Positions 1-6,208 are shown, numbered from the stretch's first letter. The stretch is 6,454 bases of DNA from an uncultured Oscillospiraceae bacterium (GCA_900758955.1 CAAETL010000186.1:1-6454), one strand, 5' to 3'. Notes: generated by a model from the letters alone, not told the origin. Translations and numbers: made by a program.

Positions 1-242
1 CCCGCCAGTCCCGCCAGCAGAAGGGCGGCGAACATGGTGAGTTGAGGGTGCGCCGCCCCCCAGCCGCCCCGGTCGGCTTCCTGCAAAAACAGACAGGCGA
101 AGAGCGCCCCGATAATCATCACGCCCTCCAGGGCAATGTTAATTACCCCCGACCGCTCAGAAAACATCCCGCCCAACGCCGCCAGCAGGAGCGGCACGCC
201 GAAAAGAATGGTGGAACCCAGCACGTCAGCCAAAATATTCAT
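1..242 (-). CDS. BMP-type nucleoside ABC transporter, second permease (partial, N-terminal 80 residues)
   Basis: Second membrane subunit of the nucleoside-type importer (BPD_transp_2 family, like NupQ/YufQ of Bacillus subtilis). It is read from base 242 leftwards and runs out of the window, so only about 80 of the roughly 300 residues usual for the family are seen. The start ATG (242-240) is preceded by GGAGG (complement of 250-254) at a 7-nt spacing. The N-terminus begins [20 protein letters not shown], a first membrane helix (about 8-25), followed by the family hallmark [17 protein letters not shown] at 24-40 and a second hydrophobic helix (about 41-54). Its ATG overlaps the stop of the preceding permease as ATGA, which suggests translational coupling and equal amounts of the two permeases. 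The family is assigned firmly from this hallmark. Substrate specificity is set mainly by the binding protein and is inferred from context. Confidence 0.88.
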   Translation of the reverse strand, partial: MNILADVLGSTILFGVPLLLAALGGMFSERSGVINIALEGVMIIGALFACLFLQEADRGGWGAAHPQLTMFAALLLAGLA

Positions 243-1360
243 GCGGTTTCCTCCCGATCTGCGTTTTTATTTGCGGCTGCGGACTCCCGCTTTTTCAGCA
301 TTTTGGTGAGCAGACTGCGGGTTAGCACGCCAAAGGCCGCCAGGTAAATGATGACCGCGATGATAATATCAATGACCTCTTTGGCAAATTCCGGCTGCAT
401 GGCGTCCCCTCCCACCTGAATCAAGGAGATAAACAGCGCGGAGAAAATCGAGCCGATGGGGTGGGAGGAGGCAAGCAGCGCCACGGGAATGCCATTAAAG
501 CCCATGGGCAATAAATTTTTTTCCAGCAAATACTGCGCGTTGCCCGCCAGATAGTAGACGCCCCCGGCCAGTCCCGCCAGCGCCCCGGCGATGACCATGG
601 AGAGCACCACGTTTCGGCGGACCCCCATCCCCGCATAGTGGGCCGCCTGGGCGTTCAAACCACAGGCCTTGAGCTCATACCCAAACGTGGTGCGGGACAG
701 AATGACGTACAGTACCAGGGCCACGCCAATCGCCAGAAAGATACTCACGTTGCCGTAATTGGACCCCAGGATGCGGTCCAATCCCGCCTTGGGGAGAAGC
801 GCCCCCGGGTTTGCGGTTCCCAGTTGGGCGGTGCGCTCCGCGCTGCTGGCGCCCCAATAATTGGCCAGGGCCATGGGCGTGTTGGCCAAGATTAAGTTCA
901 CCAGAAACAAGGCGATCCAGTTAAACATGATGGACGTAATGACCTCATTGACCTGGAAAAACGCCTTACAGAAACCAGGGAAAAATCCCCAGGCCGCGCC
1001 CCCCACCATGGCGGCGAGCAGGCAGAGATACCAGGGCCACTGCCCCGCGGCAGCCCCCAGGATGGCGCAGCAGGCGCCGACTGTGTACTGTCCCGTAGCG
1101 CCGATATTGAACAGTCCCGTCTGAAACGCAAAGGCCACTGAGAGCCCTGTCAGCAGCAGCGGGGCGGCCCGGTACAGCACCTCTGCAAAATACTTGCCGC
1201 TGCGCAGCCCCGCCGTCAGCAGCCGGCCCATGCCGTACCCGGCAAAGGGGGCGTTAAAGAGAAGCAGAAGCAAAAATCCCAGGATGAGTCCCCAGACAAT
1301 GGCCACCATTGCGGCCAGCACGCCCATCATCCCCGGACGTCGAAAAAAGCGATTACCCAC
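239..1360 (-). CDS. BMP-type nucleoside ABC transporter, first permease
   Basis: Inner-membrane permease of the importer (BPD_transp_2 family, NupP/YufP-like), 373 residues from a GTG start at 1360. The open frame extends further upstream, but that part runs out of frame inside the ATPase gene. The GTG is chosen because AGGAGG (complement of 1370-1375) lies 9 nt before it and because a hydrophobic protein then begins within a few residues ([18 protein letters not shown]). ATG codons at residues 11-12 are possible alternatives. Hydrophobic segments lie near residues 13-36, 66-80, 88-104, 110-125, 139-160, 205-222, 250-270, 301-318 and 330-345. The family motif [18 protein letters not shown] is at 79-96. 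The cytoplasmic coupling loop [17 protein letters not shown] (231-247) should contact the ATPase. The tail (353-373) is charged and hydrophilic. The start overlaps the ATPase stop by 8 nt (GTGGGTAA), and the end overlaps the next permease by 4 nt. Confidence 0.92.
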   Translation of the reverse strand: MGNRFFRRPGMMGVLAAMVAIVWGLILGFLLLLLFNAPFAGYGMGRLLTAGLRSGKYFAEVLYRAAPLLLTGLSVAFAFQTGLFNIGATGQYTVGACCAILGAAAGQWPWYLCLLAAMVGGAAWGFFPGFCKAFFQVNEVITSIMFNWIALFLVNLILANTPMALANYWGASSAERTAQLGTANPGALLPKAGLDRILGSNYGNVSIFLAIGVALVLYVILSRTTFGYELKACGLNAQAAHYAGMGVRRNVVLSMVIAGALAGLAGGVYYLAGNAQYLLEKNLLPMGFNGIPVALLASSHPIGSIFSALFISLIQVGGDAMQPEFAKEVIDIIIAVIIYLAAFGVLTRSLLTKMLKKRESAAANKNADREETA

Positions 1361-2900
1361 GCCCCTGCGCCTCCTCTCTCCCGTCCCGGCGAACGCCGGC
1401 CATGTAGAGTCCCAATTCCTGCACACTGGTCTTTTTGGGGTCCAGCTGGCCGACAATCTCACCCTGGTACAGGACCAAAATCCGATCGGACAGCTGCATC
1501 ACCTCTTCCAGCTCCAGGCTCACTAAAAGAATGCCCCTCCCTTTGTCCCGCTGGGCGATCAGTTGGCTGTGAATCTGGGCGATGGCCCCCACATCCAGTC
1601 CCCGGGTGGGCTGCACCGCCACCAAAAGGGCGGGGTCCCGGTCCACCTCCCGGGCAATCACAGCTTTCTGCTGGTTGCCGCCGGAGAGCAGCCGCACCAC
1701 GGTTTCCGGTCCCTCCCCCGCCCGCACATCGTAGGCTTCTATCAGCTTCTTTGCGTAGGCGCGGATGGCGGGAAAGCGAAGAAACCCCCGTCGCTGAAAG
1801 GCGGGCTCCCAGTATCGCTGGAGGACCAAATTCTTCTCCAGGGTATAATCCAGCACCAGACCGTGCTTGTGACGGTCCTCCGGGATGTGGCTCATCCCGG
1901 CCCGGCTCCGCTCCCGCACCGTTTTGCGGGTGATCTCCTGTCCCTGTAGGACGATTTTACCCGCACTGGGTTTTTCCAAGCCGGTGAGGGCGTGGACCAG
2001 CTCCGTCTGCCCGTTGCCGTCGATGCCCGCCAAGCAGACGATCTCGCCGCCCCGCACCTGAAAGGAGACCTGTTTGACCGCGTCCTGTTGATGCAGTCGG
2101 GAGGCAACGGTAAGTTTTTCCACGGTTAACACCACATCGGTGGGCTGTTTCGGACGCTTGTCCGCCTCCAACGGCACCTCCCGGCCCACCATCATCCGAG
2201 ACAGCTCCTCCCGCGTGGTGTCGGCCACCTCTACGGTGCCCACGGTTTTTCCCTTTCGCAGTACAGTGCATCGGTTGGCCACCGCCATAATTTCCCCCAG
2301 CTTGTGGGTGATAAACAGAATACTCTTACCCTCCCGGGCAAATCCCCGCATAATCTCCATGAGTTCCTGGATCTCCTGGGGCGTCAAAACGGCGGTGGGT
2401 TCATCAAATATTAAAACATCGTTGTCACGATAGAGCATCTTCAAAATTTCGGTGCGCTGCTGCATGCCCACCGAAATGTCCTCCACTTTGGCGTCCGGGT
2501 CAATTTGCAGGCCATATTGGGCGGATAGGTCCAATACCCGCTGCCGCGCCTCCTCTTTTTTCAAAAATCCTCCGCGCTGAGGCTCTTGCCCCAGGATGAT
2601 GTTTTCCAGTACGCTGAACCGCTCCACCAGCTTGAAATGCTGATGCACCATGCCGATTCCCAGGCGGTTGGCGTCGTTGGGACTCTTCACGCGAACTGTT
2701 GTTCCGTCTTTCCGAATTTCGCCTCCATCGGACTGATACAAACCGAACAGGATACTCATCAGCGTGGATTTCCCCGCGCCGTTTTCCCCCAACAGCGCAT
2801 GGATTTCTCCCCGGCGGACCTGGAGCGTCACGTCGTCATTGGCCCGAACGCCGGGAAACTCCTTGGTGATATGCAGCATCTCAATGGCGTACTCCTCCAA
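1353..2900 (-). CDS. BMP-type nucleoside ABC transporter, double-domain ATPase
   Basis: Cytoplasmic energy subunit with two fused ABC domains, 515 residues, the usual size for the sugar/nucleoside (RbsA/MglA, NupO/YufO) class. Domain 1 has Walker A GENGAGKST (38-46), Q-loop glutamine 87, signature ISVGMQQR (142-149), Walker B DVLIFDEP (161-168) and switch histidine 199. Domain 2 is degenerate: Walker A is GIDGNGQTEL (292-301) without the lysine, the signature LSGGNQQK (405-412) is intact, Walker B reads LLVAVQPTRGLD with Gln-Pro in place of Asp-Glu-Pro (425-436), and the switch histidine region reads VSLELEE (460-466). Such asymmetry is known in this family, so one site probably hydrolyses most ATP. 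The start is a TTG at 2900: AGAGGA (complement of 2910-2915) lies 9 nt upstream and the resulting N-terminus MEEYAIEMLHITKEFPG matches the family. ATG 2879 is a weaker alternative. The gene follows a 239-nt leader after the binding-protein gene. Confidence 0.95.
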   Translation of the reverse strand: MEEYAIEMLHITKEFPGVRANDDVTLQVRRGEIHALLGENGAGKSTLMSILFGLYQSDGGEIRKDGTTVRVKSPNDANRLGIGMVHQHFKLVERFSVLENIILGQEPQRGGFLKKEEARQRVLDLSAQYGLQIDPDAKVEDISVGMQQRTEILKMLYRDNDVLIFDEPTAVLTPQEIQELMEIMRGFAREGKSILFITHKLGEIMAVANRCTVLRKGKTVGTVEVADTTREELSRMMVGREVPLEADKRPKQPTDVVLTVEKLTVASRLHQQDAVKQVSFQVRGGEIVCLAGIDGNGQTELVHALTGLEKPSAGKIVLQGQEITRKTVRERSRAGMSHIPEDRHKHGLVLDYTLEKNLVLQRYWEPAFQRRGFLRFPAIRAYAKKLIEAYDVRAGEGPETVVRLLSGGNQQKAVIAREVDRDPALLVAVQPTRGLDVGAIAQIHSQLIAQRDKGRGILLVSLELEEVMQLSDRILVLYQGEIVGQLDPKKTSVQELGLYMAGVRRDGREEAQGRG

Positions 2901-2917
2901 AGCCTCACTTCCTCTCC

Positions 2918-3000
2918 GGCCCGCTGGAACTGAGACGGGCCTCTTCCTTTCAGTATGGGAAGAAACCGGGCCGTTTAATCAAAAATTGGGGCCTATCCCC
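2918..3000 (-). promoter_or_regulatory. structured leader of the ATPase gene, alternative hairpins
   Basis: Read on the minus strand, this leader can fold in competing ways. Hairpin A (2938-2967) pairs GGTTTCTTCC with GGAAGAGGCC, a 10-bp stem including two G-U pairs and a 10-nt loop. Hairpin B (2918-2941) pairs GGCCCG with CGGGCC around a 12-nt loop. The two share bases 2938-2941, so they exclude each other. Hairpin B ends 2 nt before the AGAGGA ribosome binding site of the ATPase. Slightly upstream a short GGGG/CCCC stem (2988-3000) is followed by AATTTTTG, resembling a weak terminator. The pairing is seen in the sequence. A role in setting ATPase translation or transcript passage is inferred. 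No known riboswitch class was recognised, and no convincing promoter for the ATPase was found between 2901 and 3076. Confidence 0.35.
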
Positions 3001-3076
3001 GCAGTATTTCTGAATTTTACCTCGTTTGACGCATCAGAATCTTAGTCCTTCGGCAGACACCGCCTTACAAAAGCAG

Positions 3077-3112
3077 TAAGAGCCTTCCCTGAAAATTCAG
3101 GGAAGGCTCTTA
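3077..3112 (-). terminator. 17-bp perfect hairpin between binding-protein and ATPase genes (attenuating terminator or mRNA stabiliser)
   Basis: Perfect inverted repeat TAAGAGCCTTCCCTGAA (3077-3093) and TTCAGGGAAGGCTCTTA (3096-3112) with only AA between the arms. It begins 27 nt after the stop codon of the binding-protein gene. On the minus-strand transcript it is followed by CTGCTTTTGTAAGG, a broken and weak uridine tract. The likely role is partial termination or protection of the upstream mRNA from 3' decay, giving much more binding protein than transporter, a common arrangement for importer operons. A smaller stem, CTTAC (3064-3068) with GTAAG (3076-3080), overlaps its foot and could compete. 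Bidirectional use is unlikely because the plus-strand side has no T tract. Confidence 0.7.
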
Positions 3113-3139
3113 ACCCATGATTCGCAGCTATTCGGTCCG

Positions 3140-4243
3140 TTATCCCTCGCCCTGGTTTTCTACCACGCAGATGGCAGTGGCGGGCAGAATGTCCTTGTTG
3201 CTGCTGTTATCCACATTGATCTCACCGGCCGCCAGCCGGGCAAACAGCGCCTCATACTCTTCCACCGTAAAGTTTTCCAGACGCCAGGAGCCTTCCGCTG
3301 TAGGCAATCCAACGCAGAGGTCGCCAGCGCCAAGCAGAAGCGTCTTGCCGGCTTGGTCCTCTCCCCAGGCCCCCCCGTTTTCGTACAGAGACGTCAGGGA
3401 CATCTTCACCGAGCGGGCCAGCTCCTTCATGGCCGACGTAATCACCACATCCGAAGCGGAGGACTGGTCCACGTCTACGCCGACCATCTTGCCGCCCGCA
3501 GATTCCGCGGCGGCAAGAACACTCTGATACACCCTGCCGCCGCAGGCAAAGACCACCTGGGTGCCGCCGGTATACCAGCCGTCCATTTTGTTTCGCGTGT
3601 CGTCTGAGGCCAAAAAGCTATTGGAGTACCAATACTTGATCTGAATCTCCCCGGCCGCCTTTTCCATCTCCACTGCTGCGGCTTCCGCGCCCTGGATAAA
3701 ACCATAGCCGTACCGAATGACGGGCGGCACGGCCATACCCCCGCAGAATCCCAGCTTGGTGTAGCCGTCCTTCACCGCCGCATAGCCTGCCAAATACCCC
3801 GCCTGCTCCTCCTGGAACAGAATACAGTGGGTGTTTGGCGTGCTCTCGTAGACATAGTCCGCATCGTGGGGTTCGCCGTCCAGAAGAAGGAACATCACCT
3901 CAGGGTAGGTTTTCTGGGCCTCGTATACCACGTCCTCAAAGAGATGGCCGGGGCAGACGATCACTTTGGCGCCTTTGGTTACCGCGCTGTCAATGGCCTT
4001 CAGCCGGGCTTCATTGGCATCCTCCGTGGGGCGATAGTACGCATAGGTAATGTGGTGCTCCTCGGCAAATTCCTTGGTGCCGTTCCAGGAGCCCTCGTTA
4101 AAAGATTTGTCGTCGATATTGCCCGTGTCGGTCACAAGCGCGATTTGGTAGGTGCCTTCTTCCCCGCCATCCCCCCCGCCGCTGCAGGCGGTCGGCACTA
4201 GCATCATGGAGAAAGCGAGAATCAGAGAGATCACTTTTTTCAT
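3140..4243 (-). CDS. BMP/PnrA-family substrate-binding lipoprotein (nucleoside importer)
   Basis: Extracellular, lipid-anchored binding protein of the BMP family (PF02608; PnrA/TmpC, NupN), 367 residues. It captures the substrate, probably purine or other nucleosides, and delivers it to the ATPase/permease complex encoded next. The signal peptide is KK plus a hydrophobic stretch (2-16) ending in the lipobox VPTAC, with acylation at Cys20 and a Gly/Glu-rich linker (21-30). The family signature follows: IALVTDTGNIDDKSFNEGSW (34-53), where Asp and Phe of DDKSFN line the ligand pocket in known structures, FCGGMAVPPVIRYGYGFIQG (166-185) and GVDVDQS (255-261). The ATG at 4243 has AAAGGAG (complement of 4252-4258) at 8 nt. 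Besides Cys20 there are six cysteines (97, 140, 167, 234, 310, 359), many for an exported protein and consistent with an anaerobe. It is first in its transcript, behind an extended -10 promoter, and is followed by a strong hairpin. Exact ligand is not readable from sequence. Confidence 0.93.
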   Translation of the reverse strand: MKKVISLILAFSMMLVPTACSGGGDGGEEGTYQIALVTDTGNIDDKSFNEGSWNGTKEFAEEHHITYAYYRPTEDANEARLKAIDSAVTKGAKVIVCPGHLFEDVVYEAQKTYPEVMFLLLDGEPHDADYVYESTPNTHCILFQEEQAGYLAGYAAVKDGYTKLGFCGGMAVPPVIRYGYGFIQGAEAAAVEMEKAAGEIQIKYWYSNSFLASDDTRNKMDGWYTGGTQVVFACGGRVYQSVLAAAESAGGKMVGVDVDQSSASDVVITSAMKELARSVKMSLTSLYENGGAWGEDQAGKTLLLGAGDLCVGLPTAEGSWRLENFTVEEYEALFARLAAGEINVDNSSNKDILPATAICVVENQGEG

Positions 4244-4316
4244 TGGTACAACTCCTTTCAGGTTCCCCTAACGGTGAAACCGGGCCCACCCCCGTTTTCG
4301 GCCGCAGGACTTCCAT

Positions 4317-4325
4317 ATTATACCA
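4317..4325 (-). promoter_or_regulatory. extended -10 promoter of the nucleoside importer operon
   Basis: The minus strand reads TGGTATAAT here: a consensus -10 (4322-4317) preceded by the TGn extended element (4325-4323). Upstream is an A/T tract (about 4326-4345, minus-strand AAAAAAATAAAGATTTAATT) that could act as an UP element. No good -35 hexamer is present, which an extended -10 can compensate for. The start of transcription is predicted near 4310, giving a leader of about 66 nt before the binding-protein ATG. That leader can form a small stem (GGTTTC with GGAACC) just upstream of the ribosome binding site but matches no riboswitch I know. Confidence 0.75.
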
Positions 4326-4382
4326 ATTAAATCTTTATTTTTTTGCGTTCCCTGTCGAGTCCTCCCCTTTTCCCCAAGAAAC

Positions 4383-4398
4383 TTCGATCCGGCTCGAA
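4383..4398. repeat. 16-bp interrupted palindrome upstream of the importer promoter (candidate operator)
   Basis: TTCGATCCGGCTCGAA reads as TTCGA-N-CCGG-N-TCGAA, symmetric at 14 of 16 positions. It lies about 75-90 bp upstream of the predicted transcription start of the importer operon and downstream of the deoC hairpin, so it is in non-coding DNA. Its place suits an activator or upstream regulator site. The symmetry is seen; the binding protein is unknown and chance occurrence is possible. Confidence 0.3.
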
Positions 4399-4406
4399 CG
4401 CCGCGC

Positions 4407-4434
4407 CGATTTTGCCGCTGGATCAGCGAAATCG
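4407..4434 (-). other. second hairpin overlapping the foot of the deoC terminator
   Basis: CGATTT (4407-4412) pairs with AAATCG (4429-4434) and CGCTG (4416-4420) with CAGCG (4424-4428), with a 3-nt bulge (4413-4415) and a GAT loop. It shares bases 4431-4434 with the terminator stem at 4431-4462, so the two cannot both form completely. It could back up termination or protect the 3' end of the deoC transcript. The function is inferred. Confidence 0.3.
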
Positions 4435-4462
4435 CCCAAGGAGCGTTGACTCCTTGGGCGAT
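4431..4462 (-). terminator. hairpin terminator after deoC
   Basis: Perfect 13-bp inverted repeat, ATCGCCCAAGGAG (4431-4443) and CTCCTTGGGCGAT (4450-4462), with a 6-nt loop. It starts 2 nt after the deoC TAA. On the minus strand it is followed by TTCGCTGATC, so the uridine tract is short and termination may be incomplete. It separates the hydrolase-deoC unit from the importer operon, which has its own promoter. Confidence 0.75.
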
Positions 4463-4464
4463 CC

Positions 4465-5121
4465 TTATTGCAGTTCCTTTTGGGCCAGCGCTACCAGGGC
4501 GCTGGCGCCGATGCGATGCGCGCCCAGGGCGAGAAAATCCTCCGCGTCCGCACGGGTTCGAATGCCCCCTGAGGCCTTTATTTTTACCCGGGCAGGCAAA
4601 TTTTGACGGAACATGGCTACATCCTCTCGGGTGGCCCCCTGGGTAGAGAAGCCGGTGGAGGTCTTGATATAGTCCGCCCCCGACCGGGCCACCAACTCGC
4701 ACATGGCAATCTTTTCTTCCCGGGTGAGCAGGCAGGTTTCCACAATTACCTTCAGCACCCGGCCCTGTGAGGCCTCCCGAATTTGCTGGATTTCCTCCAA
4801 CAGTTGGGACCACTGCCGGTCCTTCACCATTCCGATATGAATGACCATATCAATTTCATCGGCGCCCTCTTCCACCGCCCGGGCTGTCTCAAACACCTTT
4901 ACGGCCGTGGTCTGATACCCATTGGGAAAGCCGATTACCGTACAGATGGGCAGACGTCCCGCCACATAGTCCGCCGCTCGCTTGACAAAGGAGGGCGGAA
5001 TGCACACCGAGGCGGTGTGATAGGCCATGCCTTCGTCGCAAAGGGTACGAATTTGCTCCCAAGTGGCCTCCTGCTTCAGCAGCGTATGGTCACAGTGGGC
5101 CAGCAGCTCGGATAACTCCAT
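4465..5121 (-). CDS. deoC: deoxyribose-phosphate aldolase (DeoC)
   Basis: Cytoplasmic class I aldolase that splits 2-deoxy-D-ribose 5-phosphate into acetaldehyde and D-glyceraldehyde 3-phosphate, the last step in using the sugar of deoxynucleosides. The 218 residues form a complete TIM-barrel of normal bacterial length. Catalytic residues are visible: Asp91 in ADEIDMVI (87-94), the Schiff-base Lys153 in YIKTSTGF (151-158), and Lys182 in KIKASGGIRT (180-189), which correspond to Asp102, Lys167 and Lys201 of the E. coli enzyme. The motif GFPNGYQTT (64-72) is of the Gram-positive type. The ATG at 5121 has AAAGGAG (complement of 5131-5137) 9 nt upstream. The upstream hydrolase stops only 17 nt before, so the two are co-transcribed, and a hairpin follows the stop directly. 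Adjacency to a BMP importer supports a nucleoside salvage role. Identification is secure. Confidence 0.97.
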   Translation of the reverse strand: MELSELLAHCDHTLLKQEATWEQIRTLCDEGMAYHTASVCIPPSFVKRAADYVAGRLPICTVIGFPNGYQTTAVKVFETARAVEEGADEIDMVIHIGMVKDRQWSQLLEEIQQIREASQGRVLKVIVETCLLTREEKIAMCELVARSGADYIKTSTGFSTQGATREDVAMFRQNLPARVKIKASGGIRTRADAEDFLALGAHRIGASALVALAQKELQ

Positions 5122-5138
5122 GGTAGGTAACTCCTTTC

Positions 5139-6119
5139 TCAGAGGGGAAGATAGCGGTGAACGCCTCCGTCCAGCACGCGCTCCACCTTTCCCCGTTTAC
5201 GCAAATAATCCAGATGGGACAGCCCCTCGCACACGGCAAACCATTGCTGGGTCAAGGGAAACTCCTTCCAGTTGCGCGCCCTGATTTCCCATGTCATGCG
5301 GCCGGCGATCTCATATGCGGTACCGCCGGGGATGGCCCGAACCACAGAGAGACATTCGGCTATGCGCCGCCGGTGGTGGGCCAACAGTTCGCCAATTCTG
5401 GCGTGATACTCTCCGCTCTCCCGGTGCCCGGGCAGGGCCAGGGCGACGTCGTAGGTGTCAAACTTGCGGAGGCTGTCCAGATAGCTTCCCAACGCGTCCT
5501 CCATCTGGGGCCACATGGCGATGTTGGGGGTGATGTCAAACAAAATATGATCTGCGGTGAGCATGACCTTCTCCTTGGGAATCCAGAGACAAATCTGTCC
5601 CGGCGTGTGGCCGGGCGCGTCAATGACCTCCAGTTCATGCCCGCCCAGGTAAAACTTGTCCCCTCCCGTGATGGTGCGGTAATTGGTCCAGCCCAATTCC
5701 GGGCCCAGGACCCGGGCGGGATTGGTGGTGACAAGCTGGTCCAGTCCCTCCTGGGGAAAGCCCTCCATGAGAAACCGGCGGTCCATCAAATTCCAGTAGT
5801 CCCAATAGTATTGGGGGCTGATCCACTGGGAGTCCTTCTCCCCCACATAGATGACGCCATCCCGCCCCACCACCTGGGTGACTAAGCCGATATGGTCATA
5901 ATGCAGATGGGTTCCCAGTACGTCCAGCTTGTCCCGGTCCACACCCAATTCGTCCAATGCATGGAACAAGGCCTCGCGGCATTCCGGTTGGTTAAACCCG
6001 GTATCAATGAGCAGACTTCGCTTCTCATCCCGGAACAGGTAACTGTTCAGCTCTTTTAAAGGATTGCCCGGCAGGGGCACCTTAATGCGGTATAGGTTGC
6101 GCAAAATTTCTTCTGGCAT
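5139..6119 (-). CDS. metallo-beta-lactamase-fold hydrolase with C-terminal winged-helix-like domain
   Basis: Predicted cytoplasmic metal-dependent hydrolase of the MBL superfamily (LACTB2/glyoxalase II-like group), 326 residues, no signal peptide. Metal ligands are all present: THLHYDH (70-76, giving His71, His73, Asp75, His76), His171 in APGHTPGQ (168-175), Asp190 in LTADHILFD (187-195) and His232 in LPGHRESG (229-236). A Tyr/Trp-rich stretch (about 98-150) between strands is longer than in minimal MBL enzymes and probably shapes the substrate pocket. Residues 238-326 (HHRRRIAECLS..., ending LDYLRKRGKVER...HRYLP) resemble the winged-helix domain that follows many such enzymes. The ATG at 6119 has AAAGGAGG (complement of 6127-6134) at 7 nt. 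It is the first gene of a unit with deoC, 17 nt apart. The substrate is not known; lactone, thioester or ester hydrolysis are all possible, and the deoC link is suggestive only. Confidence 0.88.
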   Translation of the reverse strand: MPEEILRNLYRIKVPLPGNPLKELNSYLFRDEKRSLLIDTGFNQPECREALFHALDELGVDRDKLDVLGTHLHYDHIGLVTQVVGRDGVIYVGEKDSQWISPQYYWDYWNLMDRRFLMEGFPQEGLDQLVTTNPARVLGPELGWTNYRTITGGDKFYLGGHELEVIDAPGHTPGQICLWIPKEKVMLTADHILFDITPNIAMWPQMEDALGSYLDSLRKFDTYDVALALPGHRESGEYHARIGELLAHHRRRIAECLSVVRAIPGGTAYEIAGRMTWEIRARNWKEFPLTQQWFAVCEGLSHLDYLRKRGKVERVLDGGVHRYLPL

Positions 6120-6161
6120 CCCGCCGCCTCCTTTCCTATGCTATACTAGCAGCAGAATCCA

Positions 6162-6208
6162 ATCAATTGATGGTATTTTACCACATTTTATTCCCTAATA
6201 CATCAATT
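6162..6208. repeat. nested symmetric motifs in the divergent intergenic region (candidate operators)
   Basis: ATCAATTGAT (6162-6171) is a perfect 10-bp palindrome. AATTGATGGTATT (6165-6177) forms an inverted repeat with AATACATCAATT (6197-6208), matching over 12 bases with one extra G. TGGTATTTTACCA (6171-6183) is a third dyad between them. The whole lies in the AT-rich divergent spacer 6120-6271, upstream of both the hydrolase and the plus-strand regulator gene, where an operator would be expected. The symmetries are seen; AT-rich DNA gives short palindromes easily, so function is uncertain. Confidence 0.35.
6175..6183 (-). promoter_or_regulatory. candidate extended -10 promoter for the hydrolase-deoC unit, inside a small dyad
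   Basis: The minus strand reads TGGTAAAAT, an extended -10 like that of the importer operon (TGGTATAAT). No good -35 stands at 17 nt; TTGATG (complement of 6201-6206) is 20 nt away. The predicted start near 6168 gives a leader of about 48 nt. The element coincides with the dyad TGGTATTTTACCA (6171-6183), so a repressor could cover it. An alternative is a weaker -10 near 6141-6147 within GCTATACTAGC (6140-6150), which would place the start very close to the ribosome binding site. Confidence 0.4.

Noticed and set aside
1..18. Repeat of CCAGTCCCGCCAGC near 5-18 and 568-581
   Set aside because: Both copies encode AGLAG-type Ala/Gly/Leu segments in the two related permeases, so protein similarity and codon bias explain it.
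638..895. Plus-strand open frames opposite the permease and ATPase genes
   Set aside because: They are antisense shadows of well-supported genes, with no ribosome binding site or domain evidence.
1361..1462. N-terminal extension of the first permease beginning MRLSASW
   Set aside because: It is the out-of-frame reading of the ATPase C-terminus, has no membrane character, and a well-spaced AGGAGG supports the GTG at 1360.
4244..4310. Possible riboswitch in the leader of the binding-protein gene
   Set aside because: The leader is only about 66 nt from the predicted start and lacks the conserved core of purine, deoxyguanosine or preQ1 riboswitches that I could check by eye.
4385..4410. tRNA-like T-arm fragment, GTTCGAGCC on the minus strand
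   Set aside because: No acceptor, D or anticodon arm surrounds it; the match is short and better explained by the palindrome at 4383-4398.
4268..4813. Minus-strand open frame of 181 residues overlapping deoC in another frame
   Set aside because: It reads through the deoC terminator and the importer promoter, is rich in Gly, Arg and Pro, and deoC itself is complete in the other frame.
5157..5885. Long plus-strand open frame of 242 residues opposite the hydrolase gene
   Set aside because: It lies wholly antisense to a gene with intact metal-binding motifs, has no recognisable domain, and such shadow frames are common in GC-rich DNA.
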